This document shows, in pieces, positions 36,679 to 48,932 of a stretch of 64,000 bases of DNA. Position numbers and translations under genes: made by a program. Numbering within the stretch: position 1 is the stretch's first letter; each line of letters begins with the position of its first letter. A model generated the notes under the pieces. It searched no databases and was not told the DNA's origin. It saw only the letters and a list, made by a program, of their open reading frames with translations. Source of the stretch: Fontimonas thermophila (GTDB lineage: Bacteria; Pseudomonadota; Gammaproteobacteria; Nevskiales; Nevskiaceae); assembly GCF_900113085.1 (NCBI RefSeq), contig NZ_FOOC01000010.1, positions 26,915 to 90,914 of the forward strand. Direction: 5' to 3'.

Positions 36679-38262
36679 ATGCGCTGGAGCACGCGATTGT
36701 GGGTGTGTGGACTTTTGACCGGTGCGGTTTGGGCTGGGCAGCCCGATGTACTGCGCATCGGCAATGGCCCCGAGCCCGAGACCCTGGATCCACACCGCGC
36801 CGAGGGTGTGAGTGCCGGCAATATCCTGCGCGATCTCTACGAGGGGCTCACCGCGCTGGCGCCCGACGGCCGCCCCATCCCCGCTGCCGCGCGCGCATGG
36901 GAGGTCAGCGAAGATGGACGTGTGTACCGGTTCCGTTTGCGCGGCGATCTGCGCTGGTCCAATGGCGAGGCGCTCACCGCCGAGGATTTCGCCGCCAGCC
37001 TGCGGCGCAGCGTGACGCCGGCGACGGGTTCAGCTTATGCCCAAATCCTCGCGCCGATCCGCAACGCCCGCGCCATCATCGATGGCCGGCTTGCGCCCGA
37101 TGCGCTCGCGGTCCGCGCGGAGGATCCCTTGACCCTGCGCATCGAGCTTGAGGCGCCGGCGCCTTATCTGCCGGGATTGTTTTCACACCCCGTGACCTTC
37201 CCGGTGCACCGCACGCATCGGCAGGCAAGCGGCCGGTTCACACAGCCGGGCGAGCTGATCAGCAACGGCGCCTACCGTCTGGACGAATGGGTTGTCAATG
37301 CGCATGTCGGTCTGGTGCGCAATCCGTATTATCACGATGCAGCGAACGTCGCCATCGAGCGTGTGCGCTATCTCGTCACCGAGGATGTTCATTCCGAGCT
37401 GAAGCGGTACCGGGCCGGCGAGCTCGATGTGACATACGAGGTGCCACCGAGTGCCGTGAAGTCTCTGCGCCGGGACCGTGCCGGCGAGCTGCGCATCGCC
37501 CCTTATCTGGGGCTTTATTTCTACGGGCTTAATGTGACGCGCGCTCCGTTTGCGCAAAAGCCGGAGGTGCGGCGCGCGCTGTCGATGGTCATCGACCGCG
37601 AGCTGATCGTCGACAAGGTGCTGTATGGTTTGGGGATGCCGGCCTATGGCTGGGTGGTGCCGGGGACCGCAGGATCGGTGGAGCAGCGCCCGGAGTGGGC
37701 AAACTGGCCTTATGCACGCCGCGTCGCCGAAGCGCAGCGCCTTTACCGCGCCGCCGGATATTCCGACGTACGGCCGCTCGAAACCGAGATCCGCTACAAC
37801 ACGCACGATGGTCACCGGCGGGTAGCCACGGTCGTGGCGGCGATGTGGAAGCAGACCCTGGGGGTGCGCACGCGCCTGGTCAACGAGGAATTCAAGGTGT
37901 TTCTCCACCATCGTCGCCTGCGGCGCGACACCCAGGTGTACCGCGCGGCCTGGATGGCGGACTTCAACGATCCGCTGAGCTTTCTGGGCATCCTGCATAC
38001 CGCGCACGGCAAGAACGACACGGGCTGGCGCAACGCGCGTTACGACGATCTGCTCGATCAGGCAGCGCTGCTCACCGATACGACGGTGCGCGCGCAAAAG
38101 CTTCGACAGGCCGAGCGCATCGTGCTCGACGAAGTGCCGGCGATTCCGCTTTATTTTTACGTCTCCAAGCATCTGGTCAGCCCGCGCGTGCAAGGCTGGA
38201 CCGACCATTTGCTCGATTATCACTACAGCAAGGATTTGCGGCTCGTCCCATCGATCGAATAA
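36679..38262 (+). CDS. peptide ABC transporter substrate-binding protein (OppA/DppA type)
   Basis: A 527 aa periplasmic solute-binding protein of the SBP family 5. A short signal peptide (about residues 1-20) is followed by NGPEPETLDPHRAEG and ILRDLYEGLTALAPDG, family signatures near the N-terminus. ISNGAYRLDEW, RYRAGELDVTYEVP and ALSMVIDRELIVDKVL are typical internal blocks of the OppA (oligopeptide) branch. It opens the opp gene set; the first permease starts six bases after its stop. Confidence 0.92.
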   Translation: MRWSTRLWVCGLLTGAVWAGQPDVLRIGNGPEPETLDPHRAEGVSAGNILRDLYEGLTALAPDGRPIPAAARAWEVSEDGRVYRFRLRGDLRWSNGEALTAEDFAASLRRSVTPATGSAYAQILAPIRNARAIIDGRLAPDALAVRAEDPLTLRIELEAPAPYLPGLFSHPVTFPVHRTHRQASGRFTQPGELISNGAYRLDEWVVNAHVGLVRNPYYHDAANVAIERVRYLVTEDVHSELKRYRAGELDVTYEVPPSAVKSLRRDRAGELRIAPYLGLYFYGLNVTRAPFAQKPEVRRALSMVIDRELIVDKVLYGLGMPAYGWVVPGTAGSVEQRPEWANWPYARRVAEAQRLYRAAGYSDVRPLETEIRYNTHDGHRRVATVVAAMWKQTLGVRTRLVNEEFKVFLHHRRLRRDTQVYRAAWMADFNDPLSFLGILHTAHGKNDTGWRNARYDDLLDQAALLTDTTVRAQKLRQAERIVLDEVPAIPLYFYVSKHLVSPRVQGWTDHLLDYHYSKDLRLVPSIE

Positions 38263-38268
38263 GACCCG

Positions 38269-39189
38269 ATGATCTACTTCGTCGTCCGCCGCCTCGCGGC
38301 CGCAGTCGTGACCTTGCTCGTGCTGCTGACGCTTGCGCTTTTTCTGATGCGCGCAGCACCGGGAGGGCCGCTCGACCGCGAGCGCAGCCTGCCGCCGGGC
38401 ATCGAGGCGGCGCTGGTCGCCCAATACCGGCTCGATGCGCCGCTGTGGCAGCAGTATCTCGATTATCTGGGCGCGGTCCTGCGCGGCGATCTCGGTCCTT
38501 CCTTCCAGTACGAGGGTTACCGGGTCAGCGAGCTGATCGCAGCGGGGCTGCCGGTATCGCTACTGCTCGGCGCCCTCGCGCTTGTCTGTTCATTGCTCGT
38601 CGGCGGGTGTGCCGGGATCATCGCCGCCGTCCGGCGTGGTGGCGTGCTCGACCGCATCGTGTCGGTGACCGTGCTTGCCGGCATGTCCGTGCCTGGTTTC
38701 GTGGTTGCGCCACTGCTGATCCTGTTGTTCGCGCTGACGCTCGATGTGCTGCCGGCCGGCGGCTGGAGTGGTGATGCGCGCGAGCTGGTGCTGCCGGTCA
38801 TCACGCTGGCGCTGCCGCAGCTTGCGGTGGTCGCCCGCTTGCTGCGCGCGGAGTTGATCGAGGTGCTGGATTCACCCCATGTGCTCGCCGCGCGCGGCAG
38901 AGGTTTGCCGCAGTGGCGGGTGCTCCTGTATCACGCATTGCCACCGGCGCTCATACCCGTGATCTCTTATCTCGGTCCGGCCGCGGCGGGGCTGGTCACC
39001 GGCTCGGTCGTCGTCGAGCAGATCTTCGGCATTCCCGGAATCGGCCGGTATTTCGTGCAGGGCGCGCTCAACCGCGATTACACGCTGGTGCTCGGCGTCG
39101 TCTTGCTCTATGGCGTGCTGATCGTGTCGTCCAACCTGATCGTCGATGCGCTCTATGGCGTGCTCGATCCCCGGGTGAGGCACGCATGA
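38269..39189 (+). CDS. peptide ABC transporter permease, OppB/DppB type
   Basis: A 306 aa six-helix permease. The N-terminus (MIYFVVRRLAAAVVTLLVLL) and PGGPLDRERSLPPGIEA fit the OppB/DppB family. The EAA-type cytoplasmic loop that docks the ATPase is seen as HVLAARGRGLPQWRVLLYHALP. IPGIGRYFVQGALNRDY is the usual C-terminal block. It overlaps oppC by four bases. Confidence 0.93.
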   Translation: MIYFVVRRLAAAVVTLLVLLTLALFLMRAAPGGPLDRERSLPPGIEAALVAQYRLDAPLWQQYLDYLGAVLRGDLGPSFQYEGYRVSELIAAGLPVSLLLGALALVCSLLVGGCAGIIAAVRRGGVLDRIVSVTVLAGMSVPGFVVAPLLILLFALTLDVLPAGGWSGDARELVLPVITLALPQLAVVARLLRAELIEVLDSPHVLAARGRGLPQWRVLLYHALPPALIPVISYLGPAAAGLVTGSVVVEQIFGIPGIGRYFVQGALNRDYTLVLGVVLLYGVLIVSSNLIVDALYGVLDPRVRHA

Positions 39190-39989
39190 GCGCGCCGATG
39201 CGGCTTGGGCTCGCGCTGCTGCTTGCGATCGTGCTCGCGGTCACCGCAGGCCCCTGGCTCAGCCCCCACGCCCCCGATGCCATCGATTTCTCGGCGGAGT
39301 GGGGCGGTCCGCCGACTCTCGCCGACGGGCATTGGTTCGGGACCGACAGCCTGGGGCGCGATGTACTGGCGCGTACGCTCGCCGGAGGCCGTCTCTCGCT
39401 GCTGCTCGGATTCGCAGCGACACTGGTTTCGGTGGTCATCGGTGTTGCCTACGGCGCGATCGCCGGCTATGTCGGCGGCCGTGTGGATCAATGGATGATG
39501 CGCCTGGTGGACGTGCTCTATGCACTGCCGTTCATGTTCGTCGTGATCGTGTTGATGGTGGTCTTTGGCCGCCATCCGCTGCTGCTGTTCGTGGCCGTCG
39601 GTGCGGTGAACTGGCTCGACATGGCGCGCATCGTCCGTGGCCAGACGCTGGCGCTGCGCGAACGTGGGTTCGTACTCGCCGCCCGGCTCGCCGGAGCGGG
39701 ACCCTGGGCGATCGTGCGCCGTCACGTGCTGCCGAATCTGCTCTCTCCGGTCGTCGTCTGCGCGACGCTGACCGTGCCGCAGGCGATCCTGGCCGAGTCT
39801 TTCTTGAGTTTTCTCGGACTCGGGGTGCAGGAACCGGCAGCGAGCTGGGGGGTACTCATCAGCGATGGTGCGCGCGACATGGAACTCACGCCGTGGGCGT
39901 TGGCGTTCCCGGCGCTGTTTCTTGTGCTGACGCTGCTGGCACTGCAACTGCTGGGCGAGGGCCTGCGCGCGGCGCAGGCGCGCGGATGA
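39186..39989 (+). CDS. peptide ABC transporter permease, OppC/DppC type
   Basis: A 267 aa permease partner of the OppB-type subunit. HWFGTDSLGRDVLARTLAG near residue 50 is the OppC/DppC signature, and the EAA loop appears as RGFVLAARLAGAGPWAIVRRHVLPN. The C-terminal AILAESFLSFLGLGVQEP AASWG block is standard (written in two parts here). ATG 39186 overlaps the previous stop, and the gene itself overlaps the ATPase gene by four bases. Confidence 0.93.
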   Translation: MSAPMRLGLALLLAIVLAVTAGPWLSPHAPDAIDFSAEWGGPPTLADGHWFGTDSLGRDVLARTLAGGRLSLLLGFAATLVSVVIGVAYGAIAGYVGGRVDQWMMRLVDVLYALPFMFVVIVLMVVFGRHPLLLFVAVGAVNWLDMARIVRGQTLALRERGFVLAARLAGAGPWAIVRRHVLPNLLSPVVVCATLTVPQAILAESFLSFLGLGVQEPAASWGVLISDGARDMELTPWALAFPALFLVLTLLALQLLGEGLRAAQARG

Positions 39990-40774
39990 GCGTGACCGCG
40001 ACACAGGTTCCGCTGCTCGACGTCCACGGGCTGACCATCCGCTACGGCGATGCGCCACGGGTGCGGACGGTCGTCGCCGGTATCGACTTTGCACTCGCCA
40101 CCGGCGCGGCGCTGGGTATCGTCGGCGGATCGGGTTCGGGCAAGTCGCAGACCGCGCTTGCGCTGCTGGGGCTGCTGCCCCCTGCGGCGCAGGTGGAGGG
40201 GCGCATCATCTTCGATGGATGCGCGCAATCCCCGCAGGCGCTGGCGCGCCTGCGCGGAACGCAGATCGGCGCTGTCTTTCAGCATCCGCAGGCGAGCTTG
40301 AGTCCGCATCTGCGGATCGGTACGCAGATGATGGAAGTGCTCACGGTCCATCTCGGCATTGCCCGCGCCGCTGCCCTGGCCGAGGCACGGCGCTGGCTCG
40401 ATGCGGTGCGCATCCCCGATGCCGGGCGCTGCCTGCGCCGGTTTCCGCACGAGTTGTCCGGCGGACAGTGCCAGCGCATCGCCATCGCAATGGCGTTGTG
40501 CGTCCGGCCGCGGCTGCTCATCGCCGATGAGCCGACCACCGCCCTGGATGCGACCACCCAGGCGCAGCTGCTCGATCTGCTCGGCGAGCTGCGTCGGGAA
40601 TTGCGCCTTGCGCTGTTGCTGATCTCGCACGATTGGGGTGTCGTCGCCGAGCTGTGCGAGCAAACCCTGGTGCTGCGGGATGGCCGCATCGTCGATCGCG
40701 GATCGACGCAAGCCTTGATGGCGCATCCCACACACCCGTACACCGCGGCGCTGATCGCGGCGCGCTGCGTGTGA
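39986..40774 (+). CDS. peptide ABC transporter ATPase, OppD/DppD type (short)
   Basis: ATP-binding subunit, 262 aa. Walker A is GGSGSGKSQT, the Q-loop VFQHPQASLSP, signature LSGGQCQR, Walker B LLIADEPTTALD, and the switch His is in ISHDWGVV. It lacks the roughly 60-residue C-terminal peptide-importer extension with conserved cysteines that the DppF-type gene at 14160 keeps, ending soon after HPYTAALIAARC. Peptide importers need two different ATPases; only one is encoded in this operon, so the distant DppF-type subunit probably supplies the other. Confidence 0.88.
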   Translation: MSVTATQVPLLDVHGLTIRYGDAPRVRTVVAGIDFALATGAALGIVGGSGSGKSQTALALLGLLPPAAQVEGRIIFDGCAQSPQALARLRGTQIGAVFQHPQASLSPHLRIGTQMMEVLTVHLGIARAAALAEARRWLDAVRIPDAGRCLRRFPHELSGGQCQRIAIAMALCVRPRLLIADEPTTALDATTQAQLLDLLGELRRELRLALLLISHDWGVVAELCEQTLVLRDGRIVDRGSTQALMAHPTHPYTAALIAARCV

Positions 40775-40804
40775 TTCGCGCTTGGAGTTTGAATGCATCC
40801 CCTG

Positions 40805-40832
40805 TTGCACCTCTGGGGAATTTCTCCATAAT
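40805..40832 (+). promoter_or_regulatory. possible promoter of the DUF1302 gene
   Basis: TTGCAC and CATAAT stand 16 bases apart in the 161-base gap after the OppD-type gene. A hairpin (TGGCCGG/CCGGCCA, 40891-40912) follows in the leader, before the GGGGAGA ribosome-binding site. Confidence 0.35.
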
Positions 40833-40935
40833 CGGATCGAGGGCTTGGTCGGAGCGAGACGGTCAAGCCGGTCTTGATTGCGGTGTTGGATGGCCGGTGG
40901 AATCGCCGGCCACATCCCGGATCTGGGGGAGAAAA

Positions 40936-43573
40936 ATGTTCAAACTGGCGAACGGCCATCGTGCCGCGGGGATCGCGGTGCTGTGCGCATTGCAGGCATC
41001 CTTGGCCCATGCGATCAGCTTCAGTCTGCCGTGGGGTGACGGCGAGGCCATCGAAGGTGTGCTCAACAGCACGATCGTCATCGGTGCGGCGATGCGCACG
41101 CAGGACCGGCACACGGATTATCTCGGCAAGGCCAACTCAACCCCGACGTCTGCGGCGGTCTCAATCAGGCCTGCCAGGGTCTGTTTCGCGATCAGGGCCA
41201 TCCGGCGGTCGCGCTGACCCGGGCACCCGGCCAGTTCAGTCCCAACTTCGACGATGGCAACTGGAATTACGACAAGGGCGATCTCACTTCTGGCATCTTC
41301 AAGATCACGCAGGACATCACGTTGACCTATGGCGACTTCGGCCTGTTCGTCAAGGGGCTGTACTACTACGACTGGGTCAACGTCGATCTCACCGAGTTCC
41401 ACCCCAACGAAATCAACGCGGAAAACAAAAGCCGGGTCGGTATGCCCGATCCTTCGAATCCGGCTATCACGCAATATGGCCGCGGCGAGCCGGTGCGCCG
41501 CAAGCGCAGCGGCGGTGAGCTGCTCAGCCAGATCGGCGCCGAGGTGCAGCTGCTCGATGCTTATGTGTTCGGCTCGCTGCCGATGTGGGACGACAAGGAG
41601 CTCGGATTCAAGATCGGCCGCCAGGCGATCAACTGGGGTGAATCGCTGCTGCAGGCGCTCAACTCGCTCAACCAGGCCAACCCGGTCAACGCCAACAATT
41701 TCTATCGCGTCGGTTATCAGGTCGAGGAGATCTTCACGCCGATCGCGATGGTGGCGCTGTCTTTCGAGCCGTTCTACAACACCTCGCTGGAAGCGTTCTA
41801 CCAGCTCGAATGGAAGCCGGTCGAGGCGCCGGCACCGGGTTCGTTGTACGCGTTGTCGGATACCGTCGGCGTCAACAACGCGGTTGGCTATGCCCACGTG
41901 CATTTCGGCGGCGGGCCGGAAGATCCGCAAGGCGTTGCGTTCCCGCTGTACAACCCGCTGTCCGGTGTGACCAATACCTCGACCACGATCGAGCGGCTCA
42001 AGGATCTGGAGCCGCGCACCTCGGGGCAGTTCGGCGTCCACTCAAGTATTACGCCGAAGAACTCAACAACGGCACCGAATTCGGCTTTTACTACATGAAC
42101 TACCACTCGCGGCTGCCGTATGCGAGCTTTTTCTCGACGGTCGCAAGCTGCGCGCGGCGCGAGGGCAACGCACTCGGCATCGACGCCTATGATCCGCTGA
42201 GCTTCCTCGCCGCCTGCCCCGATCTGCCGATCGTGCACTCGTTGACCACCGGTGATCCGGAGAATGCGACGAGCAACGCCGTGCCGCTGGATACGGTCAA
42301 GCTGCTGGTCGAATACCCCGAGGACATCCACCTGATGGGCGTGAGCTTTGCGACCACGGCCTTCGACTGGTCGTTCCAGGGCGAAGTCGCCTACCGCTCG
42401 AATTCGCCGCTGCAGGTGGATATCGAGGATCTCGTGTTCGCGGCATTCGGACCGACGCTGTCGCGCTGCCACGATCCCAACCTGCCGCGCATCCTGCCGG
42501 ATGCCGGCATCAGCCTGGGTCAGACCGTGGCCGACGTCATCAACGGACTCACGGGCGGTGCGCTCGGTCTGCTCGATCCGCTGCCGGCGGGCACTGGCTG
42601 CGCCGGTACCACGTCCGGCATCGGGTCCACCGGCCCGGGTAGCTTCCCGGTCACCGACCTCGGCGGCGGGCGCGGGGTGTATGCGCCGAGCGATTACATC
42701 GTCGATGCCAATGGCACACCGGGTGCCTTCAAGGACACCTTTGACCTGCTGATCGGCCATGCGCCGGGGTCGGCGCGCTCGTTCCCGGCTTTCGTCACGC
42801 CATATCGTGGTGTTGCCGCCGGCGAGAATCCGCCATGCGAACCGCAGTATCTCGGCAGCCAGAACCGCTATAGCAACGACCAGAACCCGGCAACGCGCGT
42901 GCCCAATCCCAATTTCATTCCGTACACGCCAGCAAACCCCTGCTACATCCGCGGCTACGAGCGCTTCGAAACCTTCCAGTTCAACCTCGGCGGCACCAAG
43001 GTGCTCGGTGCCAGCGACAATCCGATCGGTGCCGACCAGATCCTATTCGTCTTCGAGATCGGCGCAACCTGGGTGCCGGATATGCCGGCGCTCGACGAAC
43101 TCCAGTTCGAGGCGGCCGGCACGTATACGCATGCCAGCGCTGGCGCCGACGGCTCGGGGGCCGATCGCTCGCGCATGGCCTGTTCCTACGATCCGGTCAC
43201 CAAGGCGCCGCGCGAGTCTTGCTCGTTCGGGGTCGATGGTCTGCGCTTCAATCCGCATCAGGCGAATCTGGATCTCTACCCGGATCCGTTCTCGTGGGGT
43301 TATGTGCTGATCACGATTCTGCGGTACGAGTCGGTATTCCCCGGCATTTCGTTCCAGCCACAGATCATCTGGCAGCACAACGTCAATGGCACCGCGCCGG
43401 GGCCCGGCGAGAATTTCATCGAAGGCCGCAAGACACTGGATCTGCAGTGGGAGACGCGCTACAAGTCCAACTTTGCGTTCTATCTCGGCTACACCTGGAA
43501 TACCGGTGCCGGTGTGGCCAACATTTACCGCGACAAGGACACGGCGCGCGCCTTCGTGAAAATCCAGTTCTGA
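40936..43573 (+). pseudogene. DUF1302 family outer-membrane protein gene, two frameshifts
   Basis: Encodes a DUF1302 protein (large putative outer-membrane barrel, often linked to uptake or surface handling of hydrophobic compounds) of about 880 codons, in three frames. Frame one starts MFKLANGHRAAGIAVLCAL (signal peptide) and runs to GKAN at 41136. A missing C there shifts to frame two (NPDVCGGLNQACQGLF...), which runs to QFGV near 42038. A second missing base shifts to frame three (LKYYAEELNNGTEFGFYYMN), which reaches the intact C-terminus ending in FVKIQF. No internal loss of conserved sequence is evident. Either two recent mutations or two base-calling errors explain it. The usual DUF1329 partner gene is absent. 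Confidence 0.88.
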
Positions 43574-43592
43574 CGGAAAAACGCGCTGCGGA

Positions 43593-43618
43593 CAAAGGGC
43601 GGCTGCGGCCGCCCTTTG
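43593..43618. terminator. bidirectional terminator between DUF1302 gene and uvrA
   Basis: CAAAGGGCGGC-TGCG-GCCGCCCTTTG is a perfect 11-pair stem with a four-base loop between the two converging genes. The AAA/TTT at its base gives weak U-tracts in both directions. Confidence 0.75.
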
Positions 43619-43627
43619 CCTGTGCGC

Positions 43628-46450
<2,823 letters not shown>

Positions 46451-46591
46451 CGGGGGGAAGCGGGTTCGGAACACGCTACTATATGCGGCCCCGATGCAGC
46501 CGCTCAAAGCGCCGCTTCCCCCGACGCGGCATGTGGTGCATCCCACGCCCCCTTGGGCCGGCCACCGTTGACGCTTGAAAAGGCAGTTTCG

Positions 46592-47782
46592 ATGAACGCA
46601 CAGGAATGGCGCGCCGTCCTCGGACTCGGTGCTCTCTATGCGCTGCGCATGATCGGCATGTTCATGATCCTGCCGGTGTTCCAGCCATTCGCCGCAGGCT
46701 TGCCCGGCGGCGATCGGCCCTGGCTCGTGGGGCTGGCGATGGGCATCTACGGGCTCACCAATGCGCTGCTGCAGATCCCGCTGGGCATCGCCTCCGACCG
46801 CTATGGGCGCAAGCCGGTGATCTACCTCGGCATGGCCGTTTTCGCCCTGGGCAGCGTCATCGCCGGCGCCGCCGACAGCATCGGCTGGATTCTGGTCGGG
46901 CGCGCGCTGCAGGGCGCCGGCGCGGTGTCGTCGGCGGTGGCGGCGCTGCTCGCCGATGTCACCCGTGAGTCGGTGCGGACGACGGCGATGGCCATCCTCG
47001 GCGCCGGCATGGGGCTGTCGTTCATCCTCGCGCTGGTCACCGGGCCGATCGTCTCCGGCTGGATCGGCGTCAGCGGTATTTTCTACCTGACTGCGGTGCT
47101 GGCCTTGCTGTCGCTGCCCGTCGTGTTTTTCGGCGTGCCGACACCGGAGCTGCCGAGCGTGCGTGCCGGCGGTTTCCGTGCCGTGCTCACCGATGGTCAA
47201 CTGCTGCGCTTCGACGCTGGCATCTTCCTGCTGCACGGCACGATGTATGCCTTGTTCCTCGGCGCGCCGCTGGCCATCGTCCAGACGCTGGGCCTGCCGG
47301 CCGAACGTCACTGGCAGGTGTATCTGCCAGTGCTACTGCTGTCGATCGTGCCGGTGTTTCCACTGATCCGCTGGGCCGAGGGGCGCGGCCATGCCAAGGC
47401 CGTTTTCCTCGCCGCGATCGCGGTTTTGTCCTGCGCGCTGGGGCTGGCGGCACTGCTGCATCGTTCGCCGGGCGGGCTGCTCGGTGCGCTGCTGCTGTTC
47501 TTCGTCGCCTTCAATTATCTGGAGGGAGCACTGCCGTCGATGATTTCGCGGCGCGCGCCGTCGGCGCACAAAGGCGCGGCGCTCGGGGTGTATTCCAGCG
47601 CGCAGTTCCTCGGCGCGTTCGCGGGGGGCACGGTCGGCGGCGTGGCTCTGCAGCACGGGGGGATCCCCGGCGTTTTTGCGGCGGCGGCGCTCCTGCCGCT
47701 GATCTGGCTCGGTCTTGCCTTGCGCGTGCAGATCCCGCAGCCGGTGGCGCCGCCCTTGGATGCCGGCGCCCGCAACGGGTAA
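46592..47782 (+). CDS. MFS transporter (YajR-like)
   Basis: A 396 aa twelve-helix major facilitator, of the drug:H+ antiporter type. [20 protein letters not shown] at the N-terminus and [13 protein letters not shown], the MFS motif A between helices 2 and 3, match the YajR branch, but the C-terminal YAM domain of E. coli YajR is missing. [14 protein letters not shown] is motif-C-like. ATG 46592 lies after AAGGCAG. The gene sits between uvrA and ssb, a frequent order in gammaproteobacteria. Substrate unknown. Confidence 0.85.
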   Translation: MNAQEWRAVLGLGALYALRMIGMFMILPVFQPFAAGLPGGDRPWLVGLAMGIYGLTNALLQIPLGIASDRYGRKPVIYLGMAVFALGSVIAGAADSIGWILVGRALQGAGAVSSAVAALLADVTRESVRTTAMAILGAGMGLSFILALVTGPIVSGWIGVSGIFYLTAVLALLSLPVVFFGVPTPELPSVRAGGFRAVLTDGQLLRFDAGIFLLHGTMYALFLGAPLAIVQTLGLPAERHWQVYLPVLLLSIVPVFPLIRWAEGRGHAKAVFLAAIAVLSCALGLAALLHRSPGGLLGALLLFFVAFNYLEGALPSMISRRAPSAHKGAALGVYSSAQFLGAFAGGTVGGVALQHGGIPGVFAAAALLPLIWLGLALRVQIPQPVAPPLDAGARNG

Positions 47783-47883
47783 GCTGACCGCCCCGTCCCC
47801 GGTGGACGCCACCATTTCATCGCGTTGACGACGGGAAGTTTCCACATTCATTTCCGAGATTCGAGCGAAAGCAGGGGGACGTC

Positions 47884-48345
47884 ATGGCCCGCGGTGTCAA
47901 CAAAGTCATTCTGATCGGCAACCTCGGCAAGGACCCCGAGGTGCGCTACTTCCCCAGCGGTGACGCCGTCTGCAACGTCACCCTCGCCACCACCGAGTCG
48001 TGGAAGGACAAGCAGACCGGCGAAACCAGGGAGGCCACTGAATGGCACAACCTGGTGTTTCCCGGAAAACTGGCTGAAATCGCCGGCAAGTATCTGAAGA
48101 AAGGCTCGCGGATTTACGTCGAAGGTTCCTTGCGCACGCGCGCATGGGAAAAAGACGGCGTCAAGCGCTATACCACGGAAATCCGCGTGGCCGAGATGCA
48201 GATGCTCGACGGCAAACCCAGCGGCACGGCGCCGATGGGCGAGGACGCCGACGCCGATGTGCGCCGCCCGGCGGCCAACGCAGGCCGCGCCGCGCCGGCC
48301 AGCGATGCCGATGCATCGTTCGAAGACGATGACATCCCGTTCTGA
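47884..48345 (+). CDS. ssb: single-stranded DNA-binding protein
   Basis: A 153 aa SSB: OB-fold domain (residues about 1-110) beginning [22 protein letters not shown] and containing [21 protein letters not shown], then a low-complexity acidic/Ala linker and the C-terminal acidic tip DDDIPF that binds replication and repair proteins. All features of a canonical housekeeping SSB are present. A run of AGCAGGGGG stands just before the ATG. Confidence 0.97.
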   Translation: MARGVNKVILIGNLGKDPEVRYFPSGDAVCNVTLATTESWKDKQTGETREATEWHNLVFPGKLAEIAGKYLKKGSRIYVEGSLRTRAWEKDGVKRYTTEIRVAEMQMLDGKPSGTAPMGEDADADVRRPAANAGRAAPASDADASFEDDDIPF

Positions 48346-48430
48346 CCGCCTTTGTTTGGCCCATCCTCTCGTCGCCCGGCCGATGCCGAGCGGGGGGCAC
48401 GGAGGGCGTGTCCGAAATACCGTATCGCGC

Positions 48431-48865
48431 GTGTTCAACCATATCCTCGTGGTCTGTACCGGCAACATTTGCCGTAGCCCGATGGCGGAGGCGCTTTTGC
48501 GCGCCCGGCTGGGCCGGCGCGTGCGGCAGGTGGCCTCCGCCGGCACCGGCGCCTTGGTCGGCTTTCCCGCCGATCCCCTGGCCGTGGAGGTCGCGGCCGA
48601 GCATGGGCTTGATCTGTCGGCGCACCGCGCCCGGCAGGTTGCGCTGCCGCTGTTGTCGTCGGCGGACCTGATTCTGACGCTGGACCAGAGCCATAGCGAC
48701 TGGCTCAATCGCCACTACCCGCAGCTGCGCGGCCGGGTGCACAAGCTGTTGCGCTGGTGTGGGAATGCCGACGTCCAGGATCCCTATCAGCGGCCGCGCG
48801 CGGCCTTCGTCCAGGCGTTTACGGATATCGAGGCCGGCGTCGAGGACTGGCTGCAGCGCCTCTGA
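48431..48865 (+). CDS. low-molecular-weight protein-tyrosine phosphatase
   Basis: A 144 aa cytoplasmic phosphatase of the LMW-PTP family (Wzb/Etp-like), which dephosphorylates protein tyrosines, often of exopolysaccharide kinases. The P-loop [10 protein letters not shown] has the catalytic Cys and Arg, and the general-acid Asp is in DVQDPYQRP. The GTG at 48431 begins directly before the first strand ([11 protein letters not shown]); an ATG at 48383 would add 16 residues. No kinase or capsule genes are near. Confidence 0.9.
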   Translation: MFNHILVVCTGNICRSPMAEALLRARLGRRVRQVASAGTGALVGFPADPLAVEVAAEHGLDLSAHRARQVALPLLSSADLILTLDQSHSDWLNRHYPQLRGRVHKLLRWCGNADVQDPYQRPRAAFVQAFTDIEAGVEDWLQRL

Positions 48866-48932
48866 AAGTCTTCAGGAGCGGGCTGGCATATACTATGCGG
48901 CCGTTTCCCGACGGCCTTGCGGCCGTGTGCCG

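Noticed and set aside
41131..42045. Programmed frameshifting in the DUF1302 gene
   Set aside because: No slippery heptamer, stimulatory stem or conserved two-frame design is visible; two single-base losses are simpler.
46451..46591. LexA box in the uvrA/MFS intergenic region
   Set aside because: No CTGT-N8-ACAG-like palindrome was found by eye on either strand.
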